Assembly (NCBI RefSeq): GCF_022701255.1
Contig: NZ_CP031705.1
Span: 2,059,501 to 2,123,500, forward strand
Length of the DNA stretch: 64,000 nt
Direction of reading: 5' to 3'
Source: Microcoleus vaginatus HSN003
GTDB lineage: Bacteria; Cyanobacteriota; Cyanobacteriia; Cyanobacteriales; Microcoleaceae
The notes under the pieces are model-generated. The model did not search any database, had not been told where the DNA came from, and saw only the letters and a program-made list of their open reading frames with translations. Numbering within the stretch: the first letter of the stretch is position 1; each line of letters begins with the position of its first letter. A program made the translations under genes and the position numbers. Positions 45,604-53,827 of this stretch are shown one piece after another.

Positions 45604-46959
45604 ATGACTTCACTGCCAGCCAACCGCGCCAAAACACTCAAAGAAGCTTATCGCGCTTGTGATGTCAAGCCTCTAACGGGCGATGATATTGAACGATATT
45701 ATGTTGATTTGTCCGCAGTACGCAACACGGTAGCAATCGAAGGTGTGAGTACAGATTTGGATCTTCAAGAACCGGGAGAATTTAACACAATTTTGTTTAC
45801 CGGGCATCGGGGATGTGGCAAAAGTACAGAGTTAAAACGCATTCAGTCGCAGTGCGAAAACGAATATCGGGTGATTTACATAGAATTCGATTTGGAACTA
45901 GATGTTAATGATGCTGAATATACCGATATATATTTGCTTTTTATCAAAAAAGTAGCTGATGATTTAACTGAATTACGCTTGAAGTTTGACCCCAAACTCT
46001 TAGAGAGTTTTGAATCGTGGTTTAAAGAAGTTACTAAAGAAACAGAAGCCACTGTTCAATCTTCCGTCAGCATCGAAACTGAAGCAAGTGCAGGGGCAGA
46101 AATTCCATTAATTTCTAAGTTGGCGGCAAAACTAATCGGTCAAATTCGAGGTTCTAGCCAACAAAAAAAAGTTATCCGCGAAACTCTTCAGCGTAATCTA
46201 TCCCGCTTGCAAACAGATATTAATCTGTTGTTGAAAGATGCCTTTGACAAGCTGAAACGCAAATATCCAGACCGCTACCCAAAAGGATTTTTGGTAATTG
46301 TTGATAACTTAGACCGGATTCCTCCAAGTGTTGGCAATCATTTGTTTTTTGATTACGCTCCTCAACTCCAAGAACTAGACTGTACAATTATCTATACAGT
46401 GCCGATTTCGGTAATTTATTCATATAAAAATGTTAGCAATTTGTTTGGTAATCCCAACATCGTGCCAATGGTGAATATTTATGAATTTAGTCGCAGCGAG
46501 TGCGAGTTAAATTACAATCAGCAAAGATTGGATGGAGTGGCCAGTTTGATTGAGCAGCGGGTTGATGTCAGTGCCATATTTGCCGATCGACAACAGTTAC
46601 TAGATTTGGCAAAAGCTAGCGGTGGCCATGTGCGACAGTTGATGCAAGTAACTCGATTGGCTTGCCGCACTGCGATTACTCGCAAACACAGTAAAATTTT
46701 GGCGGAAGATGTAACTTACGCTTTAAAACAACAGCAATTTGACTTTGAAAGGTCTACTCCTGGGCCTGAATATTATACCATATTAGCGCAGGTTTGCCTC
46801 GACAAAGATATTACTAAAGATGAAATAGGACAAAATTTATTATTCAATCTTTCCGTTTTGGAATACAACGGCAATAGTCGGTGGAATTATGTCAACCCAC
46901 TCGTAAAACCAAGCTATGCTTTCAAACAAGCCCTTCAATCAATCCAGGGAAATCCCTGA
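45604..46959 (+). CDS. P-loop NTPase (AAA/KAP-like), possible conflict-system ATPase
   Basis: A 451-residue protein. Walker A FTGHRGCGKST is at residue ~65; Walker B FLVIVDNLDRIP near 235, an NLDR motif like KAP and ORC/STAND-type ATPases. A Ser/Glu-rich, partly coiled segment lies between (about 135-200). The C-terminal ~130 residues, from KASGGHVRQLMQVTRLACR, resemble a winged-helix/lid region. It overlaps the downstream TPR gene by 44 bp, so they are coupled. Such two-gene pairs recur in filamentous cyanobacteria; function is not known to me. Confidence 0.7.
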   Translation: MTSLPANRAKTLKEAYRACDVKPLTGDDIERYYVDLSAVRNTVAIEGVSTDLDLQEPGEFNTILFTGHRGCGKSTELKRIQSQCENEYRVIYIEFDLELDVNDAEYTDIYLLFIKKVADDLTELRLKFDPKLLESFESWFKEVTKETEATVQSSVSIETEASAGAEIPLISKLAAKLIGQIRGSSQQKKVIRETLQRNLSRLQTDINLLLKDAFDKLKRKYPDRYPKGFLVIVDNLDRIPPSVGNHLFFDYAPQLQELDCTIIYTVPISVIYSYKNVSNLFGNPNIVPMVNIYEFSRSECELNYNQQRLDGVASLIEQRVDVSAIFADRQQLLDLAKASGGHVRQLMQVTRLACRTAITRKHSKILAEDVTYALKQQQFDFERSTPGPEYYTILAQVCLDKDITKDEIGQNLLFNLSVLEYNGNSRWNYVNPLVKPSYAFKQALQSIQGNP

Positions 46960-48334
46960 AATAGACCGGCAAAGGATAATTGAACTAAATCAAGAGTCTT
47001 TTGACCAATTGCTGACGTTTGTCGAGATTGTTCCCGACAATGCCTTTGATTTGGGATTTATCGAAAGTAATTTTGCGAAGGATAGGGATGCGATTATTCA
47101 GGCATTAATTAGCCATCCCGATTGTCAAGAGATGCAGTTTGAAATTTTGGATTTTCCCGATCCCGATCTGCGCTTTTTGATGGATGAAATTCTTAAGGTT
47201 TTGCCAACAGTCAAAGTTCAACCACACAAGAAGTTAATTTTACTTGTCCGGGGATTGGAACATTCGATCGGGATGACGGGGGAATATCCGCCGATGCTGG
47301 TAGATTTGAATTGGGTGCGAGATGCTTATCCGATTAAAGTGCCACATCCAATGCTTTTTTGTTTGCCGGATTATGCGATTACGCGAGTTGCTAATTTTGC
47401 GCCGGATTTGTGGGCTTGGAATTCAGGGACTTTTGTGTTCAAAACTCCTGCAAATACTAGAGATGATGCGGTTTCTCAAACTCTGGATGCTAGCAAAGGG
47501 ATTACCAATTGCGAGGTGCCGGAAAAGCAGGAACGCATCGATTTATTAAAACGGTTGTTGATGGAATACACTCCCTCGAATGGGCGCGAGGAAACTGAAG
47601 GGGATTTGAAAACTCGCATCAGAGTTTTGAATGAGTTGGGAATTGCTCATCGCAGTCGGAGTGAATACTCGACAGCCAAATACTATCTAGAACAAGCGTT
47701 AGATTTGGCGAAAAATGATGAAGATTTCATATCTTTAAAGGCAGCTACTTTATATGAATTAGGATGGATTCAGGACGATTGGGGAAATAAAAAAAAAGCG
47801 ATCGCACTTTATGAAAAATCTCTCGAACTTCTGGAAAAAATTGGCAATGTTCAAGGGAAAGCTGCTACTTGGCACTGTCTAGCAATAATTTATGCCAATC
47901 AAGGGGAAGTAGCCAAGGCGATCGCATTTTATGAACAATCTCTGGAACTTAAGGAAAAGATTGGCGATGTTGAAGGGAAAGCTACTACTTTGAACCAACT
48001 AGGAGGAATTTATGCCAATCAAGGGGAAGTAGCCAAGGCGATCGCATTTTATGAACAATCTCTCGAACTTACGGAAAAGATTAGCCATCTTGAAGGAAAA
48101 GCTTCTAATTTGCACTGTCTAGCAATAATTTATACCAATCAAGGGGAAGTAGCCAAGGCGATCGCACTTTATGAAGAATCTCTCGAACTTCAGGAAAAGA
48201 TTGGCAATGTTCGAGGGAAAGCTGCTACTTTGCACCAACTAGCAGGAATTTATGCCAATCAAGGGGAAGTAGCAAAGGCGATCGCACTTTATGAACAATC
48301 TCTCGAACTTGAGGAAAAGATTGGCAATGTTTAA
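46916..48334 (+). CDS. TPR protein with inactive-STAND-like N-terminus, truncated by a nonsense codon
   Basis: A 472-residue product. Residues 1-170 have KKLILLVRGLEHSIG, LVDLNWVRDAYPIKVPHPMLFCLPDYA and APDLWAWNSGTFVF, a pattern of STAND-like modules lacking Walker motifs. From ~235 come TPRs; the last units are 40 residues each (YANQGEVAKAIAFYEQSLEL). The stop TAA at 48332 replaces CAA of other units, and the same TAA recurs at 48452. Without these two codons the frame would run to 48604, giving about 90 more residues. It may be a truncated but still functional gene. Confidence 0.7.
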   Translation: MLSNKPFNQSREIPEIDRQRIIELNQESFDQLLTFVEIVPDNAFDLGFIESNFAKDRDAIIQALISHPDCQEMQFEILDFPDPDLRFLMDEILKVLPTVKVQPHKKLILLVRGLEHSIGMTGEYPPMLVDLNWVRDAYPIKVPHPMLFCLPDYAITRVANFAPDLWAWNSGTFVFKTPANTRDDAVSQTLDASKGITNCEVPEKQERIDLLKRLLMEYTPSNGREETEGDLKTRIRVLNELGIAHRSRSEYSTAKYYLEQALDLAKNDEDFISLKAATLYELGWIQDDWGNKKKAIALYEKSLELLEKIGNVQGKAATWHCLAIIYANQGEVAKAIAFYEQSLELKEKIGDVEGKATTLNQLGGIYANQGEVAKAIAFYEQSLELTEKISHLEGKASNLHCLAIIYTNQGEVAKAIALYEESLELQEKIGNVRGKAATLHQLAGIYANQGEVAKAIALYEQSLELEEKIGNV

Positions 48335-48579
48335 GGAAAAGCTGCTACTTTGCACCAACTAGCAATAATTTATGCGGATCAAGGGGAAGTAGCAAAGGCG
48401 ATCGCACTTTATGAACAATCTCTCGAACTTGAGGAAAAGATTGGCAATGTTTAAGGAAAAGCTGCTACTTTGCACCAACTAGCAATAATTTATGCCAATC
48501 AAGGGGAAGTAGCCAAGGCGATCGCATTTTATCAAGAATTTCTCGGACTTAAGGAAAAGATTGGCAATGTTCAAGGGTG
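47761..48579. repeat. 120-bp tandem repeats in the TPR gene
   Basis: Units start at 47761 (diverged), 47881, 48001, 48121, 48241, 48361 and 48481 (partly replaced at its end). Each contains a GCGATCGC octamer at 47798, 47918, 48038, 48158, 48278, 48398 and 48518, exactly 120 bp apart. Units 48241 and 48361 end with the same nonsense codon. Near-identity suggests recent unequal recombination. Confidence 0.95.
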
Positions 48580-48886
48580 GGCGAGACCCCCGTTCCACAA
48601 TTAACTTAAGGGGCGAGACCCCCGTTCCACAATTAATGCAAATGATAAGCTGTTGTATTAATTTTTACAATCCTGGCCGTTGCCTTTGCGTGCAGGTGAT
48701 GCGGAACCAAGTGTAGATTTACAAGCGTTAGTAAATGGGGTTTACGATCGCCCCGCCAAAGACTTTAGAATAGATTCTACCGCCGCAACAGTTCCCCCAC
48801 TGTCCGAAACTGATGCTGCTTGGGCGGATCTTTTGTTGGAGGAGAGGGGATGGAAAGGGCGATCGCAAATAACAACTGATAGTTAA
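48578..48886. repeat. right flanking direct repeat with DUF4058 3' remnant
   Basis: The same unit as at 45130-45438: GGGCGAGACCCCCGTTCCAC palindromes, AATGATAAGCTGTTGT, then WPLPLRAGDAEPSVDLQALV, YDRPAKDFRIDSTA, LSETDAAWADLLLEE, ending at 48886. Again only the DUF4058 C-terminus is present. The last TPR unit of the preceding gene is cut by the start of this repeat. Confidence 0.85.
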
Positions 48887-49818
48887 GCGCCTAACCGCTT
48901 TTTCAAAGTATCCAAAAAATGGACAGACCAATATTCAAGGAATCGGCTTCTCAGAGGTTTGATGAATTTATCCCAAGGATTGAGGTCAACAATATAATTA
49001 CCGATTTTGACGCCAATCGGCTCTAAATGTTTGCCTTCTATTTCCTGGCTCAATAAAGGCCATTTTCTATTACTTAGCTGTTGTATGAGCCAAAGTACAT
49101 CGCTGTTTTTTTGTTGTTCGGGACTTTTGTTGATATCATTGGTAGAACCAGCAATATCATCTCGCTCGAAAGAAATTATTGCAGTCAAATTAAACAGAGA
49201 ACTATTAGCAATAAAGCATTGAGTTTGTTCTCGGGTTGGTAGCACTCCTAAACGGAATTTGTCTAACAGTTTTGCTAGCGATCGCACTGGTATAGCGCTC
49301 TCTGTATTGCTGATATCAGGAGCAATTAATAAGGACGGCTGGCCTTTAATTGAAGGTCGGTCGATGCCCAGATTTTCGATTAACCTTTGAATCCGTTCGT
49401 AGTCAGGGCGATCGCAGAATTTATTCACAATATTTGGATACCGATCGTCGCTTAAAAATTCTAAAAGAGCAATATACTTGCATCCCAGACTGTGACCAAC
49501 CCAAAAATAACTCGATGGTTCTTGATAAATTTCGCTTTCATAGCCTAATCTTTGAGCAATCTCGGTCAGTTCTGTTCTCAGTATCTCCTGCTCTTTTAAT
49601 AACCCAATAGCGATCGGCCAGTGACGAAAAGTAAATCTAAAGGGCAAAGCAACTACGGTATAACCTTCTTCAAACAACTGCTGTAAAAAATATCGATAAA
49701 ACAAAGTGGGCAAACTACCAAAAAAAGTTCCACCAATAAATTGAACCACACCTTTGGGCTGCGGATGAACAGCCACCCAACTAAAAGAAACAGGCTGAAA
49801 TTTAAAGGAGTGCGACAT
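48883..49818 (-). CDS. DUF1350 family alpha/beta-hydrolase-like protein
   Basis: A 311-residue protein. GVVQFIGGTFFGSLPTLFYRYFLQQLFEEGYTVVALPF and YFWVGHSLGCKYIALLEFL, with a GHSLG nucleophile elbow, match DUF1350, a family shared by cyanobacteria and plant plastids. The substrate is unknown. I chose ATG 49818 (MSHSFKFQPVSFSW); a GTG five codons upstream is possible. The stop overlaps the right flanking repeat by 4 bp. Confidence 0.85.
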   Translation of the reverse strand: MSHSFKFQPVSFSWVAVHPQPKGVVQFIGGTFFGSLPTLFYRYFLQQLFEEGYTVVALPFRFTFRHWPIAIGLLKEQEILRTELTEIAQRLGYESEIYQEPSSYFWVGHSLGCKYIALLEFLSDDRYPNIVNKFCDRPDYERIQRLIENLGIDRPSIKGQPSLLIAPDISNTESAIPVRSLAKLLDKFRLGVLPTREQTQCFIANSSLFNLTAIISFERDDIAGSTNDINKSPEQQKNSDVLWLIQQLSNRKWPLLSQEIEGKHLEPIGVKIGNYIVDLNPWDKFIKPLRSRFLEYWSVHFLDTLKKRLGA

Positions 49819-49917
49819 TTGAATAAAGCTCACTGAGTGTATAAGTATGCTTAATTAAACCTAATCAAACATAAGGTGGGCATTGCCCACCTTACAGTTA
49901 CTTAGCATTTAACAGTT

Positions 49918-50736
49918 CTAGCTGCGAGACATTCTGACAGGAATATCGAATTTATCCATCACTGTATTTAGCTCTTTCAAATTGACATCATTGGCATCGA
50001 GTTGGGCCAGCAGTTGCACTAAAAGTTGAGCTTTTTCGGAATTGTCTGCTTCCAAACTAGCTATGTCCAAATTACCGTTACGTAACTCTTCCAGAACTGG
50101 GGTAACAATTGGTAAATCGATGATAATTGGTTTACCTGGTTCAGGCGTAATCTCGTTCAAGCCTTTTCCACTGGCGATCGCTAAAGTGTAATTAATTTGA
50201 TCGAAGTCTGGTGAAGTTCGAGTTTCTGATGGGAAATCGTTTGGCAAGAAAGTACCGCGAATTTCGGGATTCAATAACACCTTGACTGGTTTCTTGCTTT
50301 GGGGTGTAGGCTTGGGAAAGATGGAGCGCGCTGGCACAAATAGCGAGACATAGCCGCGCACTTCCAACAAACCTGGAGTCAGAGTTTTTGGCAGAATTGG
50401 CAACAATTGAACAGATGCAGTTTTGTGAGCGGGTATTGTGAAATATGCGCGATATACCTTCGGTTTCCCTGGCTGCTGAGTCAGAGGGACTTCGATGTTA
50501 CTGCCTTCAACGTCAACCACTAAGAAAGCGTTGTTGAGCAAGATTTTATTAGGATCTGCCGGTACGGGTAAGCTGACGGTAAACTCAATCCGATATCGCA
50601 AGTCGAACGCTTCGAGATTGGAGATGGTGAGAAAGTATCCCTGAACGATTCGACGAGCCACTGGGATGAGTTGTGGAGGGATGCCCATCACAGGTGCGAT
50701 CGGTGCGGTGAGGATTTCAAAGGTGGAAACTTCCAT
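49918..50736 (-). CDS. hypothetical protein, beta-rich
   Basis: A 272-residue protein I do not recognise. The N-terminal ~150 residues look beta-rich (YFLTISNLEAFDLRYRIEFTVSL, GYVSLFVPA), as in small immunoglobulin-like structural domains. The C-terminal ~80 residues are helical and Leu/Asp-rich (EKAQLLVQLLAQLDANDVNLKELN). No signal peptide or membrane segment. No neighbours of known function. Confidence 0.55.
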   Translation of the reverse strand: MEVSTFEILTAPIAPVMGIPPQLIPVARRIVQGYFLTISNLEAFDLRYRIEFTVSLPVPADPNKILLNNAFLVVDVEGSNIEVPLTQQPGKPKVYRAYFTIPAHKTASVQLLPILPKTLTPGLLEVRGYVSLFVPARSIFPKPTPQSKKPVKVLLNPEIRGTFLPNDFPSETRTSPDFDQINYTLAIASGKGLNEITPEPGKPIIIDLPIVTPVLEELRNGNLDIASLEADNSEKAQLLVQLLAQLDANDVNLKELNTVMDKFDIPVRMSRS

Positions 50737-51170
50737 GTTTTTGTGCGAGTAATTTAACTTTTAGCTTGGGTTATTTAGCCGGAAAATTTTGTTTCTGTTT
50801 TTCCGTGGCTATATCTATGAATAACTGCCCGTCGCGGTTGGTTAACAGTCGCTTTTTCTAGTGACACTCATTTGAGTTAACTAAAATGAGTGTCGCTTGA
50901 TTGTGCGACTTGACAATTTAAAAATTTTTGTTAAAGCGCACAGGAACACGGATCGGGAATTTAATTTATCCTTGTGTATCTGAAGATAAAAATAAAATAT
51001 CGAATTGATAATCAGCCCGATCGCACATTAATCTGTTGGTATAATCCCCCTTTAATGCGCCCGGGGCGATCGAAAAGCTCAAAACACCTACACAAAACGT
51101 TACATATTTGTTACCATCGGGACGAGGCTATCCTCGGCAGCCTCTCTATTAACCTTCTAAACTAACCGTT
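50737..51170. other. 434-bp intergenic region with a hairpin
   Basis: Divergent promoter region between the hypothetical gene and the DUF3285 gene. An inverted repeat, TGACACTCATTT and AAATGAGTGTCG, lies at about 50862-50895 and could be an operator or terminator. A 63-residue reading at 50974 has no recognisable content. Confidence 0.5.
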
Positions 51171-51389
51171 ATGAGTCAACCTCCCTCAGCAATTCCTGCC
51201 TCCGAAGAGTCCGCCGAAACCCAGACAGCGCCGACAAACAATGCACCTCCACCGAGTTATGTCAAGCTGGCGATGCGGAACATGGTTCGCAAGCGGGCGA
51301 CTTCTCTGTTTCACTTTGCTTTGACAGCAGCCGGACTTTTAGGCGTACTCGTCGGTTTGGCTTTTCTCGATCACTATTTCAATTCTTAA
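51171..51389 (+). CDS. DUF3285 single-pass membrane protein
   Basis: A 72-residue protein. The first ~28 residues are Pro/Ala-rich, then PSYVKLAMRNMVRKRATSLFHFAL and a transmembrane helix TAAGLLGVLVGLAFL. This is the cyanobacterial DUF3285 family. Together with ybeY, dgkA and trpG in the same direction it forms a gene order I associate with many cyanobacteria. Function unknown. Confidence 0.85.
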   Translation: MSQPPSAIPASEESAETQTAPTNNAPPPSYVKLAMRNMVRKRATSLFHFALTAAGLLGVLVGLAFLDHYFNS

Positions 51390-51595
51390 TCGAGGATTCC
51401 AACAATCAGCCTCTAATTTCTGCTGATGTTTTTGATCTTTCTTAATCGGGAGTTAAGCTGATTGTTCTGCTTGCCTGTTGCAATCTCTAACAGATTACTG
51501 TATCTTTCCAGCAACAGCAAAATCCCCTGCCGTTCGATCGCGCCATTGGAATTTGTAAAAAAATTGAATATATCCCTTGACAGGAGAGCAAAAAA

Positions 51596-52132
51596 ATGTT
51601 AATTGAGGTGAACGTCGAAGACTGTTACGGGATCGCCCAGCAGTCAGCCGACGCTTCCAACCTCCCTGAGAGTGCAGCCAGCGGGGAGATTTCAGCCGAA
51701 ACCTGGGAAAATTGGTTTAGCGTTTGGCTGGAAAACCAGGCGGCGGATGTGCCAGTGGCCCCGGGCTACGAAGTCAGTCTGCGTTTAACCGCCGATACGG
51801 AGATGCAAGCCCTCAACCTCCAGTACCGCCAGCTCGATCGATCAACCGATGTACTAGCTTTCGCATCTTTAGAGGTAGACTGTCCTCAGCTAGAGGAAAT
51901 GCAGTCATCGGAACCCCTATACTTGGGTGATATCGTCATCTCGATCGATACAGCTAACCGACAAGCCCAGCAGCAAGGACATCCCCTGAAGACCGAACTA
52001 GCTTGGCTCGCAGCCCACGGTTTTCTGCATCTTTTGGGCTGGGATCACCCGGATGAAGAAAGTCTGACTCAAATGCTCGATCAACAAGAAACATTGCTGC
52101 AGGCGATCGGTCTTACGATCCAAACAGCATAA
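51596..52132 (+). CDS. ybeY: endoribonuclease / rRNA maturation factor YbeY
   Basis: A 178-residue zinc metalloprotein that matures rRNA 3' ends. The metal site HGFLHLLGWDH gives the three His ligands of the family; YLGDIVISIDTA precedes it. It is longer than E. coli YbeY by about 20 residues at the N-terminus, as usual in cyanobacteria. A CAGGAGAG ribosome site is 8 bases before the ATG. Confidence 0.95.
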   Translation: MLIEVNVEDCYGIAQQSADASNLPESAASGEISAETWENWFSVWLENQAADVPVAPGYEVSLRLTADTEMQALNLQYRQLDRSTDVLAFASLEVDCPQLEEMQSSEPLYLGDIVISIDTANRQAQQQGHPLKTELAWLAAHGFLHLLGWDHPDEESLTQMLDQQETLLQAIGLTIQTA

Positions 52133-52293
52133 CTTAAGTTGATGGTTACTTGACAAATCATGTCAAGCCCAACATAACTTTCTGAAATTACACCAAAACT
52201 TTAGTAAAAACTTAGGAAAGTTACCTAGACTAGATGAAGTCAATTTGAAAAGTCTAGCTTTCATTCATCTCTGTAACTTAAAGTTGGTAGTTT

Positions 52294-52806
52294 ATGACAC
52301 TAAATCGACCGTCAATTTCATCAAGAATCGCACAGTTTCTGCCCATGCCTCAAGACTCTTCCAGCCCAACAGTCCACGAGTCTAAAACAGCCTTGAAATA
52401 CAACCGAGAGCTATCCTGGAAAATCGCATCTAGCTTAGCTACCAGTTTTAGATACGCTTGGGGGGGTCTGACTTATGCTTTTGAAACTCAGCGAAATTTT
52501 CGGATTCACACTGTTATAGGAACATTGGCGATCGGACTCGGGCTATTTTTGCAACTCAAACCTGTAGAAATATCTGTGATCGGCGTCACCATTGGCATAG
52601 TTTTAGCAATGGAACTGTTGAATACGGCGATCGAATCGGTGGTAGACTTGACAGTCGGGCAATCTTATCACGAACTAGCCAGAATTGCCAAAGACTGCGC
52701 TGCCGGAGCAGTTCTGGTATCGGCAATGGCTGCGATCATCGTCGGTACTGCACTTCTGCTTCCTCCTTTGTGGGTCGTCATTCAAATTGCGATCGCCCGT
52801 CAGTAA
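52294..52806 (+). CDS. dgkA: diacylglycerol kinase (DgkA family)
   Basis: A 170-residue small membrane kinase of the prokaryotic DgkA/undecaprenol kinase family. The core AWGGLTYAFETQRNFRIHT, AMELLNTAIESVVDLTVGQSYHELARIAKDCAAGAVLVSAM contains the catalytic Glu and metal ligands. Three transmembrane helices are expected. The first ~40 residues are an extra cytosolic extension. It may phosphorylate diacylglycerol or undecaprenol. Confidence 0.93.
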   Translation: MTLNRPSISSRIAQFLPMPQDSSSPTVHESKTALKYNRELSWKIASSLATSFRYAWGGLTYAFETQRNFRIHTVIGTLAIGLGLFLQLKPVEISVIGVTIGIVLAMELLNTAIESVVDLTVGQSYHELARIAKDCAAGAVLVSAMAAIIVGTALLLPPLWVVIQIAIARQ

Positions 52807-52942
52807 CTTATTGGACTCAGCAAATTTTAGGTTTTAGATGACAAATTTGAGATTTTTAGTTTTAGTCGTCTATATTGCAGCTATTTTTATCTTCCGCATC
52901 TATCTAAAATCTTGAAACCCTTGCTTTCAGGCAGCGAGTCAA

Positions 52943-52976
52943 TCTAAAATCTAAAATCTAAAACCTAAAATCTAAC
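52943..52976. repeat. AAATCTA heptad repeat
   Basis: AATCTAA heptamers precede the trpG start by a few bases. The same unit occurs at 19704-19738, 45570-45602 and, reversed, at 38988-39020. Confidence 0.85.
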
Positions 52977-52983
52977 TTAACCC

Positions 52984-53571
52984 GTGATTATAGTCATCGA
53001 TAACTACGACAGTTTTACATACAATTTGGTACAGTATCTAGGAGAACTCGGTGCTGAGTTGCCCGTAGCAAGCGAAGTGCAAGTCTACCGCAACGACCAA
53101 ATTTCCTTAGCAGAAATTCGCCAATTGCAGCCTGCAGCAGTGGTGATTTCTCCAGGCCCGGGGCGGCCGGAAGATGCGGGAATTTCTCTGGAATTAATCA
53201 AAGAATTGGGGCCGACTTTACCAATTTTAGGCGTGTGCCTCGGACATCAAAGTATCGGTCAAGTATTCGGTGGCAAAATTGTTTCTGCACCTCTGTTGAT
53301 GCACGGCAAAACTTCTCCGGTAGAACACACAGGAGTCGGAGTTTTTCAGGGCGTGGAATCGCCGATGATTGCAACTCGCTATCACAGTTTAGTAATTGAA
53401 AAGCAGAGTTGTCCAGAAGTGTTAGAAATTACGGCTTGGGTTGAAGACGGAACTATTATGGGTGTGCGGCACCGGGAATATCCGCACATTGAAGGTGTAC
53501 AATTTCACCCGGAAAGTATATTGACGACTGCGGGAAAGCAATTATTGCGAAATTTCTTAGAACGGCTTTAG
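52984..53571 (+). CDS. trpG: anthranilate/aminodeoxychorismate synthase component II
   Basis: A 195-residue class I glutamine amidotransferase that supplies ammonia to TrpE, and possibly also to PabB for folate. Start [22 protein letters not shown], nucleophile Cys in [16 protein letters not shown], and the His/Glu pair in VQFHPES are all present. The start is GTG at 52984. Its partner trpE is in the same window but 17 kb away. Could equally be called pabA. Confidence 0.93.
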   Translation: MIIVIDNYDSFTYNLVQYLGELGAELPVASEVQVYRNDQISLAEIRQLQPAAVVISPGPGRPEDAGISLELIKELGPTLPILGVCLGHQSIGQVFGGKIVSAPLLMHGKTSPVEHTGVGVFQGVESPMIATRYHSLVIEKQSCPEVLEITAWVEDGTIMGVRHREYPHIEGVQFHPESILTTAGKQLLRNFLERL

Positions 53572-53599
53572 TTGGGTGGTGAATTTTGAGTTTTTGTCT

Positions 53600-53715
53600 G
53601 CATCTTTCGGGTGCGGAATTCGCACCTGACTGTGCAAATTCTGTGAAGCTTCCGGGTGCGAATTACTTACCTTACGGTAAAAGTAGGGTGTACATTTCGC
53701 ACCTGACGGTGTTTG
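53600..53715. repeat. hairpin repeats upstream of tnpB
   Basis: GGGTGCGGAATTCGCACC forms a near-perfect palindrome at about 53610-53627. A second, wider pair, CGGGTGCGAA and TTCGCACCTG, lies at about 53653-53702. They may be left-end structures of the transposon or an intergenic repeat. Confidence 0.55.
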
Positions 53716-53827
53716 GTGATATTGTAAAACTTCGTTGATTTTATAAGCAATTATAAACAATAATGGTATCATATCGCTATGAGTGTTGAACAAGAAATAC
53801 GCACAGCCCAAAGAACGGAAGTCTCAA

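Noticed and set aside
47761-48579. CRISPR array
   Set aside because: The repeats are 120-bp in-frame TPR units without spacers; heptad tracts elsewhere likewise lack spacers.
50974-51165. 63-residue frame before the DUF3285 gene
   Set aside because: No recognised content and no ribosome site.
53557-53811. 84-residue minus-strand frame across the tnpB leader
   Set aside because: Overlaps hairpin repeats and the tnpB start; no conserved features.
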